From contig NZ_CP032489.1 in assembly GCF_003600625.1 (NCBI RefSeq), positions 2,294,001 to 2,358,000 of the forward strand: DNA of 64,000 nucleotides, written 5' to 3'. The position numbers and the translations under genes were made by a program. The notes under the pieces were generated by a model. It saw only the letters and a list, made by a program, of their open reading frames with translations. It was not told the origin of the DNA and ran no database searches. This document shows positions 8,537-17,950 of the stretch, in pieces (positions within the stretch are counted from its first letter, which is position 1; each line of letters begins with the position of its first letter). This DNA comes from Arachidicoccus soli. GTDB taxonomy: Bacteria; Bacteroidota; Bacteroidia; Chitinophagales; Chitinophagaceae.

Positions 8537-9220
8537 CTAAATTACAAATTTATAACCTACCCCTTTAACGGTAGCTATGCAATCTAAGTTTAATTTTTGT
8601 CTTATCTTCCGAATATGCACATCAATTGTTCTATCTCCAACAATTACTTCAGAGCCCCACACTTTATTTAAGATTTCGTTGCGAAGAAATACTCTTCCCG
8701 GTGTTGAGGCCAATAAGTATAATAATTCAAATTCCTTTTTAGCCAGCATGATATCTTCCTTATCGATTGTTACAATAAATTGAACAGGATCAATTTTCAT
8801 ATTGTCGATCTCAATTATTTTATCTCCGACCTCCTCTTTCTTAGCTCTTCTGAACAAAGCGTTTACCCTGCTCATCAGTACTTTCGGAGAAATAGGTTTG
8901 GTAATATAGTCATCTGCACCGGTTTCTAACCCTTTTATTTCATTTGATTCATCGTCAATAGCCGTAAGAAAAACTATCAAGGTTTCTTCAAATTGGGGCA
9001 ATGACCTTAATATTTCACATACTTCCATCCCATTATAGAAAGGCATCATCATATCAAGAATGATTAAATCGGGCTTGCTTTCTTTGGCTTTCTCAATGGC
9101 AGCTTTACCATCTTTCGCCGTAAAAACTTCGTAATTTTCCTTGCGAAGATTATATCCAATAATTTCTAAAATATCTTCTTCATCGTCGGCAATCAATACT
9201 TTCTTAGACTTTGTATTCAT
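8537..9220 (-). CDS. OmpR/PhoB-family response regulator
   Basis: A 227-residue regulator with an N-terminal receiver domain (acidic pair in IADDEEDI, phosphoacceptor Asp in DLIILDMMMP, Lys in YITKPIS) and a C-terminal winged helix (~130-225, RTIDVHIRKIRQKL recognition helix). I place the start at ATG 9220 (MNTKSKKVLIADDE). A longer frame begins at a non-ATG codon at 9250, but a TATTTTTG promoter element lies inside that extension. It is the first gene of the two-component operon and the partner of the downstream kinase. It is divergent from the exported His/Cys protein gene, so both may respond to it. Confidence 0.92.
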   Translation of the reverse strand: MNTKSKKVLIADDEEDILEIIGYNLRKENYEVFTAKDGKAAIEKAKESKPDLIILDMMMPFYNGMEVCEILRSLPQFEETLIVFLTAIDDESNEIKGLETGADDYITKPISPKVLMSRVNALFRRAKKEEVGDKIIEIDNMKIDPVQFIVTIDKEDIMLAKKEFELLYLLASTPGRVFLRNEILNKVWGSEVIVGDRTIDVHIRKIRQKLNLDCIATVKGVGYKFVI

Positions 9221-9235
9221 AACTATTAATTTACA

Positions 9236-9243
9236 CAAAAATA
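9236..9243 (-). promoter_or_regulatory. candidate promoter -7 element for the two-component operon
   Basis: Reads TATTTTTG on the minus strand, matching the Bacteroidota TAnnTTTG consensus, 15 bases upstream of ATG 9220. No clear TTTG -33 box is seen. Confidence 0.4.
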
Positions 9244-9304
9244 ACCTCAAAACGAAATTATGTTAGAATTTTATCATTATATAATTGTTAAGCGTATTTG
9301 GTAG

Positions 9305-9312
9305 TATTTTTG
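9305..9312 (+). promoter_or_regulatory. candidate promoter -7 element for the exported His/Cys protein
   Basis: TATTTTTG matches TAnnTTTG, with a TTG at 9285-9287 giving a 17-base spacing. It lies 74 bases upstream of ATG 9387. Confidence 0.4.
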
Positions 9313-9386
9313 CAGTAAAATCAGTTTCACCAAAATAGTTGACCAAGAACCATCAAGCATTTAAAAAGTTTCAACCCAAAAAACAA

Positions 9387-11627
9387 ATGAAAAAAGCATT
9401 TACTTTCTCCATTTTACTAACCTTTACATCGGTTATAGCATTCGCACAAAACATACCCTTTTCCCGGCAATACTCTCACGAACAAGTAGACAGAGCGCAA
9501 TTATCTATTTGTGGACTGGATGGGACCAACGATGGGAATTTTACACCCTATACCGATAATAATGCACTCAATAAAGTGGCAAATAAAGCAGCCACTGACC
9601 AGGTAGATAAACTTCAGCGGGAAATTGAAAATAAAAATCTAAGTAATAATGATAAAATAAAATACCTACGCGGACTATACGAACTACTATATGCCTATAG
9701 GAATTACTTTTTAGGTGCCGAGATCAGTGGAGCCCAGCTTGCCAATGTTTTAAAGGCTTATGAAGAAGCAATGGACCTGGAAATAAAAGGTCAGGATATC
9801 ACACCTGTGGTCATGAAATATAAATATGAAGTGGCTTCTTTAATCACTATGAATTTTGCATTTAATAACAATCCGGGAAAAAGTGGTTTTGCCAATATTT
9901 TAATTAGAAAAGAAATAGCATTGAACCCTACCAAAGCCCTGGCCATTTTGAATAAAAACCCCGGGTTTCCTGCAACAGATAGCGTGATTAAAGCTGTTGC
10001 ATTAGATAGTGCCGATGCTTTGTATGATTACGCTACTTCTACTACAGAAATTGGTGAACATATAAGAAAGAGTAAAGATCCTTTGGTGGAAACCATTAGC
10101 AGAATTGCCAATTCACAAGCACTAGATGGTTCCAAAGTGGGTCGCCAATACATGCCTTTTCTCGATGAGATTTATCATGGAAAGCTTTCGATGGATGATG
10201 TAAACGCTGCAATGAACGATCCGGTAAAATACTTTAAGTTATTAGTTAGCACAGAAGTTAGTTATGCCGGTCGTTTGATAAATCGCGATACGCCCATGGC
10301 GATGCAACAATTAGGTTATAAATTAAAACAAAATGCCGTGGACAACTTCATTAATGTTGTAAACGGATTGCACGAAAAAACGAACGATATAAGATATGCA
10401 TGCTTAAAACCTTTATCGGCTATCGATTTGTATTACCTGATTGTTACTAGCGAAGACGAAATATATACATCCAGCTATATTAATGGAAAGGATTATGGTA
10501 TCTACAACATGTTATGGCAAAAAGGCGGCAAAGATTTAACCGGCGATGGTTTGTTGATGTCTGTAAACTTTGATCATTTTAGAAAATGGATAAAAATGGC
10601 AGCCAATTACAATACACTCGATAATTTCTTAAGCAGAATGAGTACCAATAATGCACAGTTGCTAATGAAAGCTTTTGTCCGCGGATTAGATAAAGGTGCA
10701 AATGGCTTAGAAGATGCTGTTGATGTAGCAGGAAGTTATTCGAGTCTTGATGATCCCAAAATTAAAAATCTGGTATTAGACGAAGTACAAAATAATTTGG
10801 CATTGGCTAAACAAAGCCACAATGAAAAAGCCTACAATATTTATGACATCCTCAATACGCTATTCTTATCGATGGATCCGGCCAACAATATTGATGTTTC
10901 GGCAAAGTTAGGCATAGAGCCGGTATATTTTATGCCAATCAGTAGCTTGAAAGATTCAACTGGTAGAATTATTATACAACAATTTACTTATGGCGACCCG
11001 GATGGATTAATGAATTACAACATGTTTATGAATGCCTTTAGCGGTGCCGGGTGGAAATCGACCAGCAATAAATATTGGTCAACGGTTTCTTCTACAACCG
11101 GAACGCCTATTACGATATACACCAATAAACCATTGGATGAAAATTTACACTTAGACGATGATGCGCAAAAAGCCTTGGATGAATACTTAAAAGAAAACCA
11201 TTTAAATCCTACCCTGGTATTCCATCGAGGGCATAGTTACTACTTAAATACAACTATCGAGCAGTTGGTGCCCACGGCTAAAGTTGTATTGCTGGGTAGT
11301 TGTGGAGGATTTCAAAGCCTGAATAAAGTGTTGACCAAAGCACCCGAAGCACAAATTATTTCCTCTAAACAAACCGGGGTGGGTGATTTAAATACGCCTG
11401 TCATTGTAGGCATTGTAAAAACCTTACAAAAGGGAGATAATTTAAATTGGGTAAAAATGTGGAAAGATTTTTCGGCGCAACTACACGGAGATGCACGCTT
11501 TGCAGATTATGTACCCCCATATGAAAACCTTAGTGCCGTATTTATAATGGCCTATCAAAAGTTGCAAGAAAAAGAAAAAGAAAAAGCAGACAGTATAGAT
11601 GTAAAGAATGCAACCTCTAAAAATTAA
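9387..11627 (+). CDS. exported helical protein with C-terminal caspase-like His/Cys signature
   Basis: About 746 residues with a signal peptide (MKKAFTFSILLTFTSVIAFAQ). I chose ATG 9387; an upstream TTG frame adds 16 residues ahead of the signal. Residues ~20-560 are mostly helical without recognisable repeats. The C-terminal part has a hydrophobic strand ending in His (TLVFHRGHSYYL) and, about 20 residues later, a second strand ending in Cys (AKVVLLGSCGGFQSL). This is the His/Cys dyad layout of clan CD peptidases (caspase, gingipain, CHAT). No family name is claimed for the whole protein. A protease or a protease-derived role in the periplasm or outside the cell is inference. A strong terminator follows. 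Confidence 0.8.
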   Translation: MKKAFTFSILLTFTSVIAFAQNIPFSRQYSHEQVDRAQLSICGLDGTNDGNFTPYTDNNALNKVANKAATDQVDKLQREIENKNLSNNDKIKYLRGLYELLYAYRNYFLGAEISGAQLANVLKAYEEAMDLEIKGQDITPVVMKYKYEVASLITMNFAFNNNPGKSGFANILIRKEIALNPTKALAILNKNPGFPATDSVIKAVALDSADALYDYATSTTEIGEHIRKSKDPLVETISRIANSQALDGSKVGRQYMPFLDEIYHGKLSMDDVNAAMNDPVKYFKLLVSTEVSYAGRLINRDTPMAMQQLGYKLKQNAVDNFINVVNGLHEKTNDIRYACLKPLSAIDLYYLIVTSEDEIYTSSYINGKDYGIYNMLWQKGGKDLTGDGLLMSVNFDHFRKWIKMAANYNTLDNFLSRMSTNNAQLLMKAFVRGLDKGANGLEDAVDVAGSYSSLDDPKIKNLVLDEVQNNLALAKQSHNEKAYNIYDILNTLFLSMDPANNIDVSAKLGIEPVYFMPISSLKDSTGRIIIQQFTYGDPDGLMNYNMFMNAFSGAGWKSTSNKYWSTVSSTTGTPITIYTNKPLDENLHLDDDAQKALDEYLKENHLNPTLVFHRGHSYYLNTTIEQLVPTAKVVLLGSCGGFQSLNKVLTKAPEAQIISSKQTGVGDLNTPVIVGIVKTLQKGDNLNWVKMWKDFSAQLHGDARFADYVPPYENLSAVFIMAYQKLQEKEKEKADSIDVKNATSKN

Positions 11628-11632
11628 ATATC

Positions 11633-11664
11633 AAAAGCCGCTTAAAAACTAAGCGGCTTTTTTA
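11633..11664. terminator. bidirectional rho-independent terminator
   Basis: Perfect 12-bp stem AAAAGCCGCTTA / TAAGCGGCTTTT with a 5-base loop and T-runs on both sides. It sits between the convergent exported His/Cys protein gene and the 170-residue protein gene and can serve both. Confidence 0.85.
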
Positions 11665-11678
11665 ATACAATAAAAACG

Positions 11679-12191
11679 CTACAAAGCCTGTTGCGGCAAC
11701 CTTGCAGCGAGCCAACTATTTTTTACGGGGATAATCCAGTTATTCAACCATTCTTCTTTTGTCGATACCAAATTATTAAAATACAAAGTATCTCTGTCTA
11801 TAAATTTGTTTTCTATCGCATAGCTTAATTGGGCTAGGGGCAGTAATTGTACTTTATCTTTACTAATAAATGCCAATGACTGGCGATCAAACATTTGTAC
11901 AGAGAAAAGTTGCTCAACTCCTTTAATAAATCTTACGGAGCTATCGGTACTGCAACCACTGATTTTTTGATGGGTCTCATCTGCCATTATCACTAAAAAC
12001 TGACCGAAGAATAAATTTGCATAACCTTTATTAGCGGTACCATGCGTTTGCCAATCAGTTAAAAATGATTCGATATTTTTCTCCAATTCCAAGGCTTCAG
12101 GTATGGAAAACAAACGACTGCTTTGGTAAATCCATACACGCGATGCAGCCGGAAAATCAGCAGGAATATGTTGTTGATAATTTAAGTCCAT
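11679..12191 (-). CDS. conserved Bacteroidota protein of unknown function
   Basis: A 170-residue soluble protein without signal peptide or membrane segment (starts MDLNYQQHIPADFPAASRVW). Proteins of this type often carry the label 'ABC transporter ATPase' in Bacteroidota annotations, but no Walker A or B motif is present, so that name is not supported. It lies 17 bases downstream of the CCG-domain Fe-S protein on the same strand, so co-transcription is likely. Recurrent pairing of the two genes in the phylum is my recollection. Function is unknown. Confidence 0.75.
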   Translation of the reverse strand: MDLNYQQHIPADFPAASRVWIYQSSRLFSIPEALELEKNIESFLTDWQTHGTANKGYANLFFGQFLVIMADETHQKISGCSTDSSVRFIKGVEQLFSVQMFDRQSLAFISKDKVQLLPLAQLSYAIENKFIDRDTLYFNNLVSTKEEWLNNWIIPVKNSWLAARLPQQAL

Positions 12192-12208
12192 AATTTTTCT
12201 TTAAAATA

Positions 12209-12988
12209 TTATTCCATAGATGCAGCAATCAGTTCAGCAAGGTCTAAAACCTCCACTGATTCTTCTTGACCTTTATTTTTCACGCCATCTGTCATCATCG
12301 TATTGCAAAAAGGGCAAGCCGATGCAACAATCTTTGCATTTGTTTCTAAAGCCTCTTCTACCCTTTCTATATTGACACGCTTAGTGCCTTTTTCTTCCTC
12401 TTTAAACATTTGCGCCCCCCCGGCTCCACAACACAGCCCTTTGCTGCGACAATGTTTCATCTCTACCAGTTCCACATCTAAAGCTTCTAAGACTTTACGA
12501 GGAGCTTCATAGATATTATTGGCGCGCCCTAAATAACAACTATCATGGTAAGTAATTTTTTTACCCTTAAAAACACCTCCCTCTTTCAGCACAATTTTTC
12601 CTTCGTCAAGTAACTGTTGTAAAAAAGTACTGTGATGTATTACTTCGTAATGACCTCCCAAGGCAGGATATTCGTTTTTTATAATATTAAAGCAGTGCGG
12701 ACAAGTAGTCACTATTTTTTTTATCTGATAATTATTCAAAACCTGAATATTATTATAAGCCATCATTTGGAAAAGAAATTCATTACCGGCTCTTCTAGCC
12801 GGATCTCCGGTGCAGGATTCTTCTTTTCCCAGAATGGCATATTTAACACCTGTTTTATGTAAAATAGTAGCGAATGCTTTGGTTATATTTTGTGCACGCT
12901 GATCAAAACTTCCCGCGCAGCCCACCCAGAACAAAACTTCAGGCGTATCATTGTTCATCAGCATTTCAGCCATTGTAGGAACCTTCAT
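12209..12988 (-). CDS. CCG-domain (Fe-S)-binding oxidoreductase subunit (LutA/GlpC/HdrB type)
   Basis: A 259-residue cytoplasmic protein with two cysteine-rich CCG-type domains: VGCAGSFD and TTCPHCFNIIKNEYP in the first half; HDSCYLGRANNIYEAPRKVL, LCCGAGGAQMF and ACPFCNTMM in the second. These bind Fe-S clusters in subunits of heterodisulfide reductase, glycerol-3-phosphate dehydrogenase (GlpC) and lactate oxidation (LutA) complexes. The stand-alone form with a HdrC-like ferredoxin partner is common in Bacteroidota; that partner is not adjacent here. The electron donor is unknown. Confidence 0.88.
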   Translation of the reverse strand: MKVPTMAEMLMNNDTPEVLFWVGCAGSFDQRAQNITKAFATILHKTGVKYAILGKEESCTGDPARRAGNEFLFQMMAYNNIQVLNNYQIKKIVTTCPHCFNIIKNEYPALGGHYEVIHHSTFLQQLLDEGKIVLKEGGVFKGKKITYHDSCYLGRANNIYEAPRKVLEALDVELVEMKHCRSKGLCCGAGGAQMFKEEEKGTKRVNIERVEEALETNAKIVASACPFCNTMMTDGVKNKGQEESVEVLDLAELIAASME

Positions 12989-13146
12989 TCAGAAAATTTA
13001 ATATGAAAAATGAATGTTTATCGCAGGCAAAGATAAGCTATTGACAGAATGAAAATGATAAGAACTACTATTTAAAAACAAAGCTTCTTCAAGACTTAAT
13101 CCAATACTTATTTTTAGTTTTTACATTTTACTTTTACATTTGAACA

Positions 13147-13824
13147 ATGAATGTGCAAATAGAAGAAAGCTGGAAGCAGGCATTGCAAGAGGAGTTCTCT
13201 AAAGAATACTTTTCGGGCATAGTCGATTTTTTGAAAGCAGAGAAAGCTTTAAAAAGAGAGATATTTCCTCCGGGCAATCTAATTTTTAATGCCTTCGCTC
13301 AAACACCTTTTCATGCAGTAAAAGTGGTATTGTTGGGACAAGATCCATATCACAATGAAGAACAAGCCCATGGGCTTGCATTTTCAGTGCAAGAGGGGGT
13401 GCGTATTCCACCTTCCTTACAAAATATGTATAAAGAATTGCATGCGGATATCGGTATGCCCATCCCTAAAACCGGCAACCTCACCCATTGGGCAAAACAA
13501 GGTGTGCTATTATTAAACGCGACGCTTACTGTACGCGCCCACGAAGCCAATAGCCATGCGAAAATCGGTTGGACAAGTTTTACAAATGCGGTAATTGAAA
13601 AAATATCCAAAGAAAGAAAAGGAATTATATTTTTGTTGTGGGGAAGATTTGCGCAAGAAAAGCAAACACTTATTGACGTATCAAAACATTATATTTTAAA
13701 GGCAGCGCATCCCTCTCCCCTTAGTGCGCATAATGGATTTTTTGGCTGCAAACATTTCAGTAAAACAAATGAGTTATTAGTCCAACAACAGCAAACAGCC
13801 ATTGATTGGATGATTCAAGATTAA
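13147..13824 (+). CDS. ung: uracil-DNA glycosylase, family 1
   Basis: A 225-residue cytoplasmic repair enzyme that excises uracil from DNA. The water-activating loop GQDPYHNEEQAHGLAFSV (~62-79) and the leucine-loop motif HPSPLSAHNGFFGCKHFSKTN (~184-204) are intact, as is LLLNATLTVRAHEANSH. Length matches the family. A TACATTTG element lies at 13135-13142, only four bases before the ATG, so a leaderless transcript is possible. plsC follows 38 bases downstream. Confidence 0.96.
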   Translation: MNVQIEESWKQALQEEFSKEYFSGIVDFLKAEKALKREIFPPGNLIFNAFAQTPFHAVKVVLLGQDPYHNEEQAHGLAFSVQEGVRIPPSLQNMYKELHADIGMPIPKTGNLTHWAKQGVLLLNATLTVRAHEANSHAKIGWTSFTNAVIEKISKERKGIIFLLWGRFAQEKQTLIDVSKHYILKAAHPSPLSAHNGFFGCKHFSKTNELLVQQQQTAIDWMIQD

Positions 13825-13862
13825 AGAAAAATTGATAACAGAACCATTTCTGTTGCTAGAAA

Positions 13863-14597
13863 ATGAAACTATTTAAAAATATAATCGGCAGGATATGGGC
13901 ATTATGGGGATTAATGCTATTCGTAACAACCATGGTTGTAGCACTGCTATTTATGCTACCATGTTTCTTCCTGAAAGACCCGCAACGTGCTGGTTTACAG
14001 CAAAAAGTCTCTCGTGTATGGATGCGTGTATTTTTAACCTTAATAGGCTGTCCGTTAAAAATAAAAAATAAAAAAGTATTTGAAAAAAATAAAAATTACA
14101 TTATCGTTTGCAACCACAATAGTTTGATGGATGTGCCGGTGACCAACCCTTTTATGGCCAAACCGACCAAAACAATTGCTAAAAAAAGCTTCGCAAAAGT
14201 ACCTTTATTTGGATGGATTTATCAATGGGGCTCTGTTTTAGTGGATAGAAACAGTGAAAAAAGCCGTAAACAAAGTTATTTCGACATGAAAGCAGTTTTA
14301 TCGATGGGGATGGATATGGTTTTGTATCCTGAAGGTACTCGCAATAAAACCAACCAACCGTTGAAGAAATTTCATAATGGCGCATTCAAATTAGCAGTTG
14401 ACACGCAACATGAAATTCTGCCAGCCATTCTTTTTAATACAAGAAAAATATTACCGGCCGATAAATTCTTTTATCTGATGCCTCACACTATTGAATTACA
14501 TTTTCTTAAACCTACAAGTCCATTAGGGTTTAGCGCAGAAGAACTAAAGAATAAAATCTTTGAAGAAATGTGGAATTATTATGAGGCAAATTACTAA
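13863..14597 (+). CDS. plsC: 1-acyl-sn-glycerol-3-phosphate acyltransferase
   Basis: A 244-residue inner-membrane enzyme making phosphatidic acid from lysophosphatidic acid. It has an N-terminal hydrophobic helix (~10-38), the catalytic HX4D motif in CNHNSLMDVPV (~81), and the substrate-binding EGTRNKTNQPLKKFHNGAFKLA block (~160). The sequence fits the LPLAT/PlsC family closely. It is probably co-transcribed with ung and overlaps the convergent MFS gene by 4 bases at its stop codon. Confidence 0.93.
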   Translation: MKLFKNIIGRIWALWGLMLFVTTMVVALLFMLPCFFLKDPQRAGLQQKVSRVWMRVFLTLIGCPLKIKNKKVFEKNKNYIIVCNHNSLMDVPVTNPFMAKPTKTIAKKSFAKVPLFGWIYQWGSVLVDRNSEKSRKQSYFDMKAVLSMGMDMVLYPEGTRNKTNQPLKKFHNGAFKLAVDTQHEILPAILFNTRKILPADKFFYLMPHTIELHFLKPTSPLGFSAEELKNKIFEEMWNYYEANY

Positions 14598-15814
14598 ACA
14601 GAATAGGATACTGTCTTGCGCACTCTCTTTTTATAATAAAGAAAAATAAGAGAGCAGCTTAACCCAATAACGCCTTCGACAATTACAGTAATTTTTGCGC
14701 CAAAAAAAGAAGCTAAAAAGCCTATCAGCAAACTACCAATGGGAATCACCCCTTGGTAGGACATAATAAAATAACTAATTACTCTTCCGCGCATTTTATC
14801 GGAAACATGGGTCTGCAAATACGTATTGGTTGCCGAAGTTTGTGACATCATTCCTAAACCGGTAACCATGGTAAAAAATAATGCAACATGCAAGTTAAGG
14901 CTGGATGACAACAATAATACACCTAAAGAAAAGATCATACTCGAAAACAACACTACACGCAACATATTCTTGTTAGGCTTTAAACCGGCAATATAGGCTG
15001 TCCCTAATAAAGCACCGATGCCGGCAGCACTTTCAAACCAACTAAAAGTAGCGGCATCACCTTTAAAAATATCTTTGGCAAAGATGGGCAATAAAGTACT
15101 AAAAGGAATAACAAAAAGACTATATCCCGCCATTAACAAAATCAGGGATGAAAAATCAGGTAGTCCTTTTATATAATCATATCCTTCTTTCAATGCAGCC
15201 CAAATACTTTCTCCATTTTTCTCTATTTTAGGCAAATTTAATTTCATCATGACCAAAGAAAATATGACAAAAAAGTAGCTGATAAAATTGATGAAAAAAC
15301 AAGCGGTATTTCCTAAAGTACTCAACAAAACACCGCCAACTGCAGGCCCCAAAATTCGGGTAAGGTTTGCCATCGAAGAGTTAAGCGCAATTGCATTGGA
15401 TAAATCTTCCTTATGTTCAATCATTTCTACTAATAAAGACTGCCGCGCTGTGGTATCGAAAGCGGTAATGATACCTTGTATAAGGCTTAACAAAATAATG
15501 ATAGCAACATTATCCATTTTAAAAAAGACAAAGAGCGTAAAAACGCCTGCTTGCAACATCAGCAATACCTGGGTAATCAACAATATTTTATGTTTGTTAT
15601 GCCTATCAGTATAGCTGCCTGCATAAGGAGACAACAACAAAGAAGGAATGAGATTGGCAAACATGGTCAATCCCAGTATAAACGCAGAATGGGTCAGTTG
15701 GTAAATAATCCAACTCACTGCAACTTTTTGCATCCAAGTCCCTATTAATGAAACCGCCTGACCACTGATAAAATATCTAAAATTTTTTGAAGATAGTGAA
15801 CGAAACATCTGCAT
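14594..15814 (-). CDS. MFS exporter (EntS-like, MFS_3 group)
   Basis: A 406-residue inner-membrane carrier with about 12 predicted helices. It opens with FRYFISGQAVSLIGTWMQKVAVSWIIYQLT, a pattern typical of the MFS_3/EntS exporters, and has the cytoplasmic-loop motif YAGSYTDRHNKHKIL after helix 2. Such carriers usually export siderophores or drugs. It lies 20 bases downstream of a MarR gene on the same strand, the standard arrangement for a MarR-controlled efflux pump. The substrate is unknown. Confidence 0.88.
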   Translation of the reverse strand: MQMFRSLSSKNFRYFISGQAVSLIGTWMQKVAVSWIIYQLTHSAFILGLTMFANLIPSLLLSPYAGSYTDRHNKHKILLITQVLLMLQAGVFTLFVFFKMDNVAIIILLSLIQGIITAFDTTARQSLLVEMIEHKEDLSNAIALNSSMANLTRILGPAVGGVLLSTLGNTACFFINFISYFFVIFSLVMMKLNLPKIEKNGESIWAALKEGYDYIKGLPDFSSLILLMAGYSLFVIPFSTLLPIFAKDIFKGDAATFSWFESAAGIGALLGTAYIAGLKPNKNMLRVVLFSSMIFSLGVLLLSSSLNLHVALFFTMVTGLGMMSQTSATNTYLQTHVSDKMRGRVISYFIMSYQGVIPIGSLLIGFLASFFGAKITVIVEGVIGLSCSLIFLYYKKRVRKTVSYSV

Positions 15815-15834
15815 ACCAAAACAATTATCTTTAA

Positions 15835-16272
15835 TTAATATTCAACTTCTGAAAGCCTTTGCAACATTGCAATAAATACCGGCAGCTGTGCTTTTTCCTC
15901 CTTAGTGAGTTCTTTGTCAATCGCCCCTCCCAGCCATTCACTCCGCGCTGTCCGCATTTCAGTTAATTTTTGTCTGCCCTCTTCATTGAGTGAGATATAA
16001 ACTTTCCGTTTATCTGCTTCATCCTCATTTTTAATAATACAATTTTGATCATAAAGCCTATTGATCACTTGCGAAATTGCTTGTGCCGAAATATGATGCG
16101 CATCTGCCAACTCAGAGGGAAGCATTTTTTTATTAGCTTCCAAGAGTGCCATAGTCGTTTGCTCGGTAAGAGAAAAAGGCTGTTTACCAGCTTGTTTTCT
16201 AAGCCTGCGCGTAAGTTTGGCAATCGAGCTATTGAGGGCTACCGCCAATTTAAAATCTTTGTCAGTTTGCAT
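15835..16272 (-). CDS. MarR-family transcriptional regulator
   Basis: A 145-residue winged-helix regulator: helix-turn-helix LPSELADAHHISAQAISQVINRLYDQNCI (~55-83), wing with NEDEADKRKVYISLNEEGRQ, and flanking dimerisation helices. It is the first gene of a two-gene operon with the downstream MFS exporter, which it probably represses together with itself. Inverted repeats in its upstream region (16284-16310) are candidate operators. The effector is unknown. Confidence 0.92.
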   Translation of the reverse strand: MQTDKDFKLAVALNSSIAKLTRRLRKQAGKQPFSLTEQTTMALLEANKKMLPSELADAHHISAQAISQVINRLYDQNCIIKNEDEADKRKVYISLNEEGRQKLTEMRTARSEWLGGAIDKELTKEEKAQLPVFIAMLQRLSEVEY

Positions 16273-16283
16273 TTTATTAAATT

Positions 16284-16310
16284 AACTTTATAAAGAAGAT
16301 TTGTAAAGTT
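16284..16310. promoter_or_regulatory. inverted repeats upstream of the MarR gene, candidate autoregulatory operator
   Basis: AACTTTA and TAAAGTT form 7-bp arms 13 bases apart, and CTTTATAAAG (16286-16295) is a 10-bp perfect palindrome inside. They lie 12-38 bases before the MarR start codon, where MarR autorepression sites usually sit. AT-rich sequence makes chance palindromes more likely. Confidence 0.35.
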
Positions 16311-16508
16311 ACTTTATTATTTTAATTTGAAAAAAAACCTCAAAAGAATTGTAGCATTCTTATTAGAATTTTAACAGCATAGTGCATTTAATTAAAGATT
16401 AAATTTTCACAGTTTTTAGTTTAGTTATGTATTATTAAAATTTTTCATCGTACATTTAGATTACCATGAAAACAACACGCATAACACGATAAGACTAAAG
16501 CTTTAATT

Positions 16509-17921
16509 ATGGAAATATTGCATATATCTGCAGAATGCTACCCAGTAGCGAAAGTAGGCGGACTGGGAGATGTAGCGGGGGCCTTACCTAAATATCAACA
16601 AAAAAACGGCCATAATGTAAAGCTGATAATGCCCATGTACAAAACCAAATTTTTGGCGGAGAATGAATGGGAAGTGGATTATAAGGGAAATGCGCATTTA
16701 GGAAGTTATTATTTTGACTTTACGATCATCAAAGAAAAAACTGACAAACTAGGATTCTCTCTATATCTTGTAGACATCAATGGATTACTGGATAGAGAAA
16801 GGGTATATGGATACGAAGATGATGCACAAAGATTTATTGCCTTTCAAATATGTGTAGCAACTTGGTTAAGGCAATGGAGCGTTCAACCGGATGTGGTCCA
16901 TTGCCATGATTATCATACAGGTCTCCTCCCTTTCATATTTAAATATTGTTACGATTTCAAAGAACTCCAAAATGTACCGACTGTATTAACTATTCATAAT
17001 GCAGAATATCAAGGCTGGATGAGCTGGGACAAAAGTGTCTGGTTACCTAGATATGATAATTGGAAAGCAGGTTTACTCGAGTGGGGAAAAATAATCAACC
17101 CCTTAGCGGCAGGCATAAAGAACGCTTGGGCATTAACCACAGTAAGTCCGAGTTATATGGAGGAATTGCGCTACAATAGTAATGGCTTAGAAGATTTATT
17201 TGAATATGAAAAGGGCAAATGCCATGGTATTTTAAATGGTATTGATAATGAAGTGTGGAATCCTAAAACAGATAGTTTCATAGAACAAAATTTTGATGAA
17301 ATCAGTGTTACAAAAGGAAAGCAGCAAAACAAAGAAGTATTATGTAAAGAGTTTGGGCTAGATATTGCATATCCGCTTTTTGTTTTTATAGGTCGTTTAG
17401 TTGGAGAAAAGGCAGCAGATGTATTACCCGATGCCATACGCACAGCATTTTACAGCTTAGATAAAAAAGTAAACTTTTTGATATTGGGTTCAGGAGAACC
17501 ATTGATAGAGCAAAGGCTTGATGCACTTAAACAAGAATTTAGCGGTAACTACAATTTCTATAATGGATATAATGAAAAACTTAGTCATTTAATGTATGCA
17601 GGTGCAGATTTTCTGTTGATGCCCAGCCGCGTAGAGCCTTGTGGGTTAAATCAGATGTACGCATTACGCTACGGTACAATGCCCTTAGTACGTCGGGTAG
17701 GTGGTCTTAAGGACACTGTAATTGACATTGGGGACAATGGTTATGGTATTTGTTTTAGTCAAGCAAATATCAACGACCTTGTAGATTCTTGTCACAGGGC
17801 TGTTGCAGTATTTGAAAAGAAGAAAATTTTCGCATCATACAGAAAGAAAATGATGCAGATTGATAATAGTTGGGATAATACTGTCGGGAAATATATTCAA
17901 CTATATGAACAACTAAACTAA
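16509..17921 (+). CDS. glgA: glycogen (starch) synthase, GT5
   Basis: A 470-residue cytoplasmic glucosyltransferase extending alpha-1,4-glucan from ADP-glucose. The N-terminal ADP-glucose-binding block ECYPVAKVGGLGDVAGALPK (~10-29) and the C-terminal block LLMPSRVEPCGLNQMYALRYGTMPLVRRVGGL (~375-406) with its catalytic Glu are present. Also seen are HCHDYHTGLLP and FIGRLVGEKAADVL. It is followed 29 bases later by glgC, giving a two-gene glycogen synthesis operon. A 235-base leader upstream holds AT-rich sequence with no clear consensus promoter. Confidence 0.95.
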   Translation: MEILHISAECYPVAKVGGLGDVAGALPKYQQKNGHNVKLIMPMYKTKFLAENEWEVDYKGNAHLGSYYFDFTIIKEKTDKLGFSLYLVDINGLLDRERVYGYEDDAQRFIAFQICVATWLRQWSVQPDVVHCHDYHTGLLPFIFKYCYDFKELQNVPTVLTIHNAEYQGWMSWDKSVWLPRYDNWKAGLLEWGKIINPLAAGIKNAWALTTVSPSYMEELRYNSNGLEDLFEYEKGKCHGILNGIDNEVWNPKTDSFIEQNFDEISVTKGKQQNKEVLCKEFGLDIAYPLFVFIGRLVGEKAADVLPDAIRTAFYSLDKKVNFLILGSGEPLIEQRLDALKQEFSGNYNFYNGYNEKLSHLMYAGADFLLMPSRVEPCGLNQMYALRYGTMPLVRRVGGLKDTVIDIGDNGYGICFSQANINDLVDSCHRAVAVFEKKKIFASYRKKMMQIDNSWDNTVGKYIQLYEQLN

Positions 17922-17950
17922 TCTTTCTTAATCTATAAAAACAATCCATT

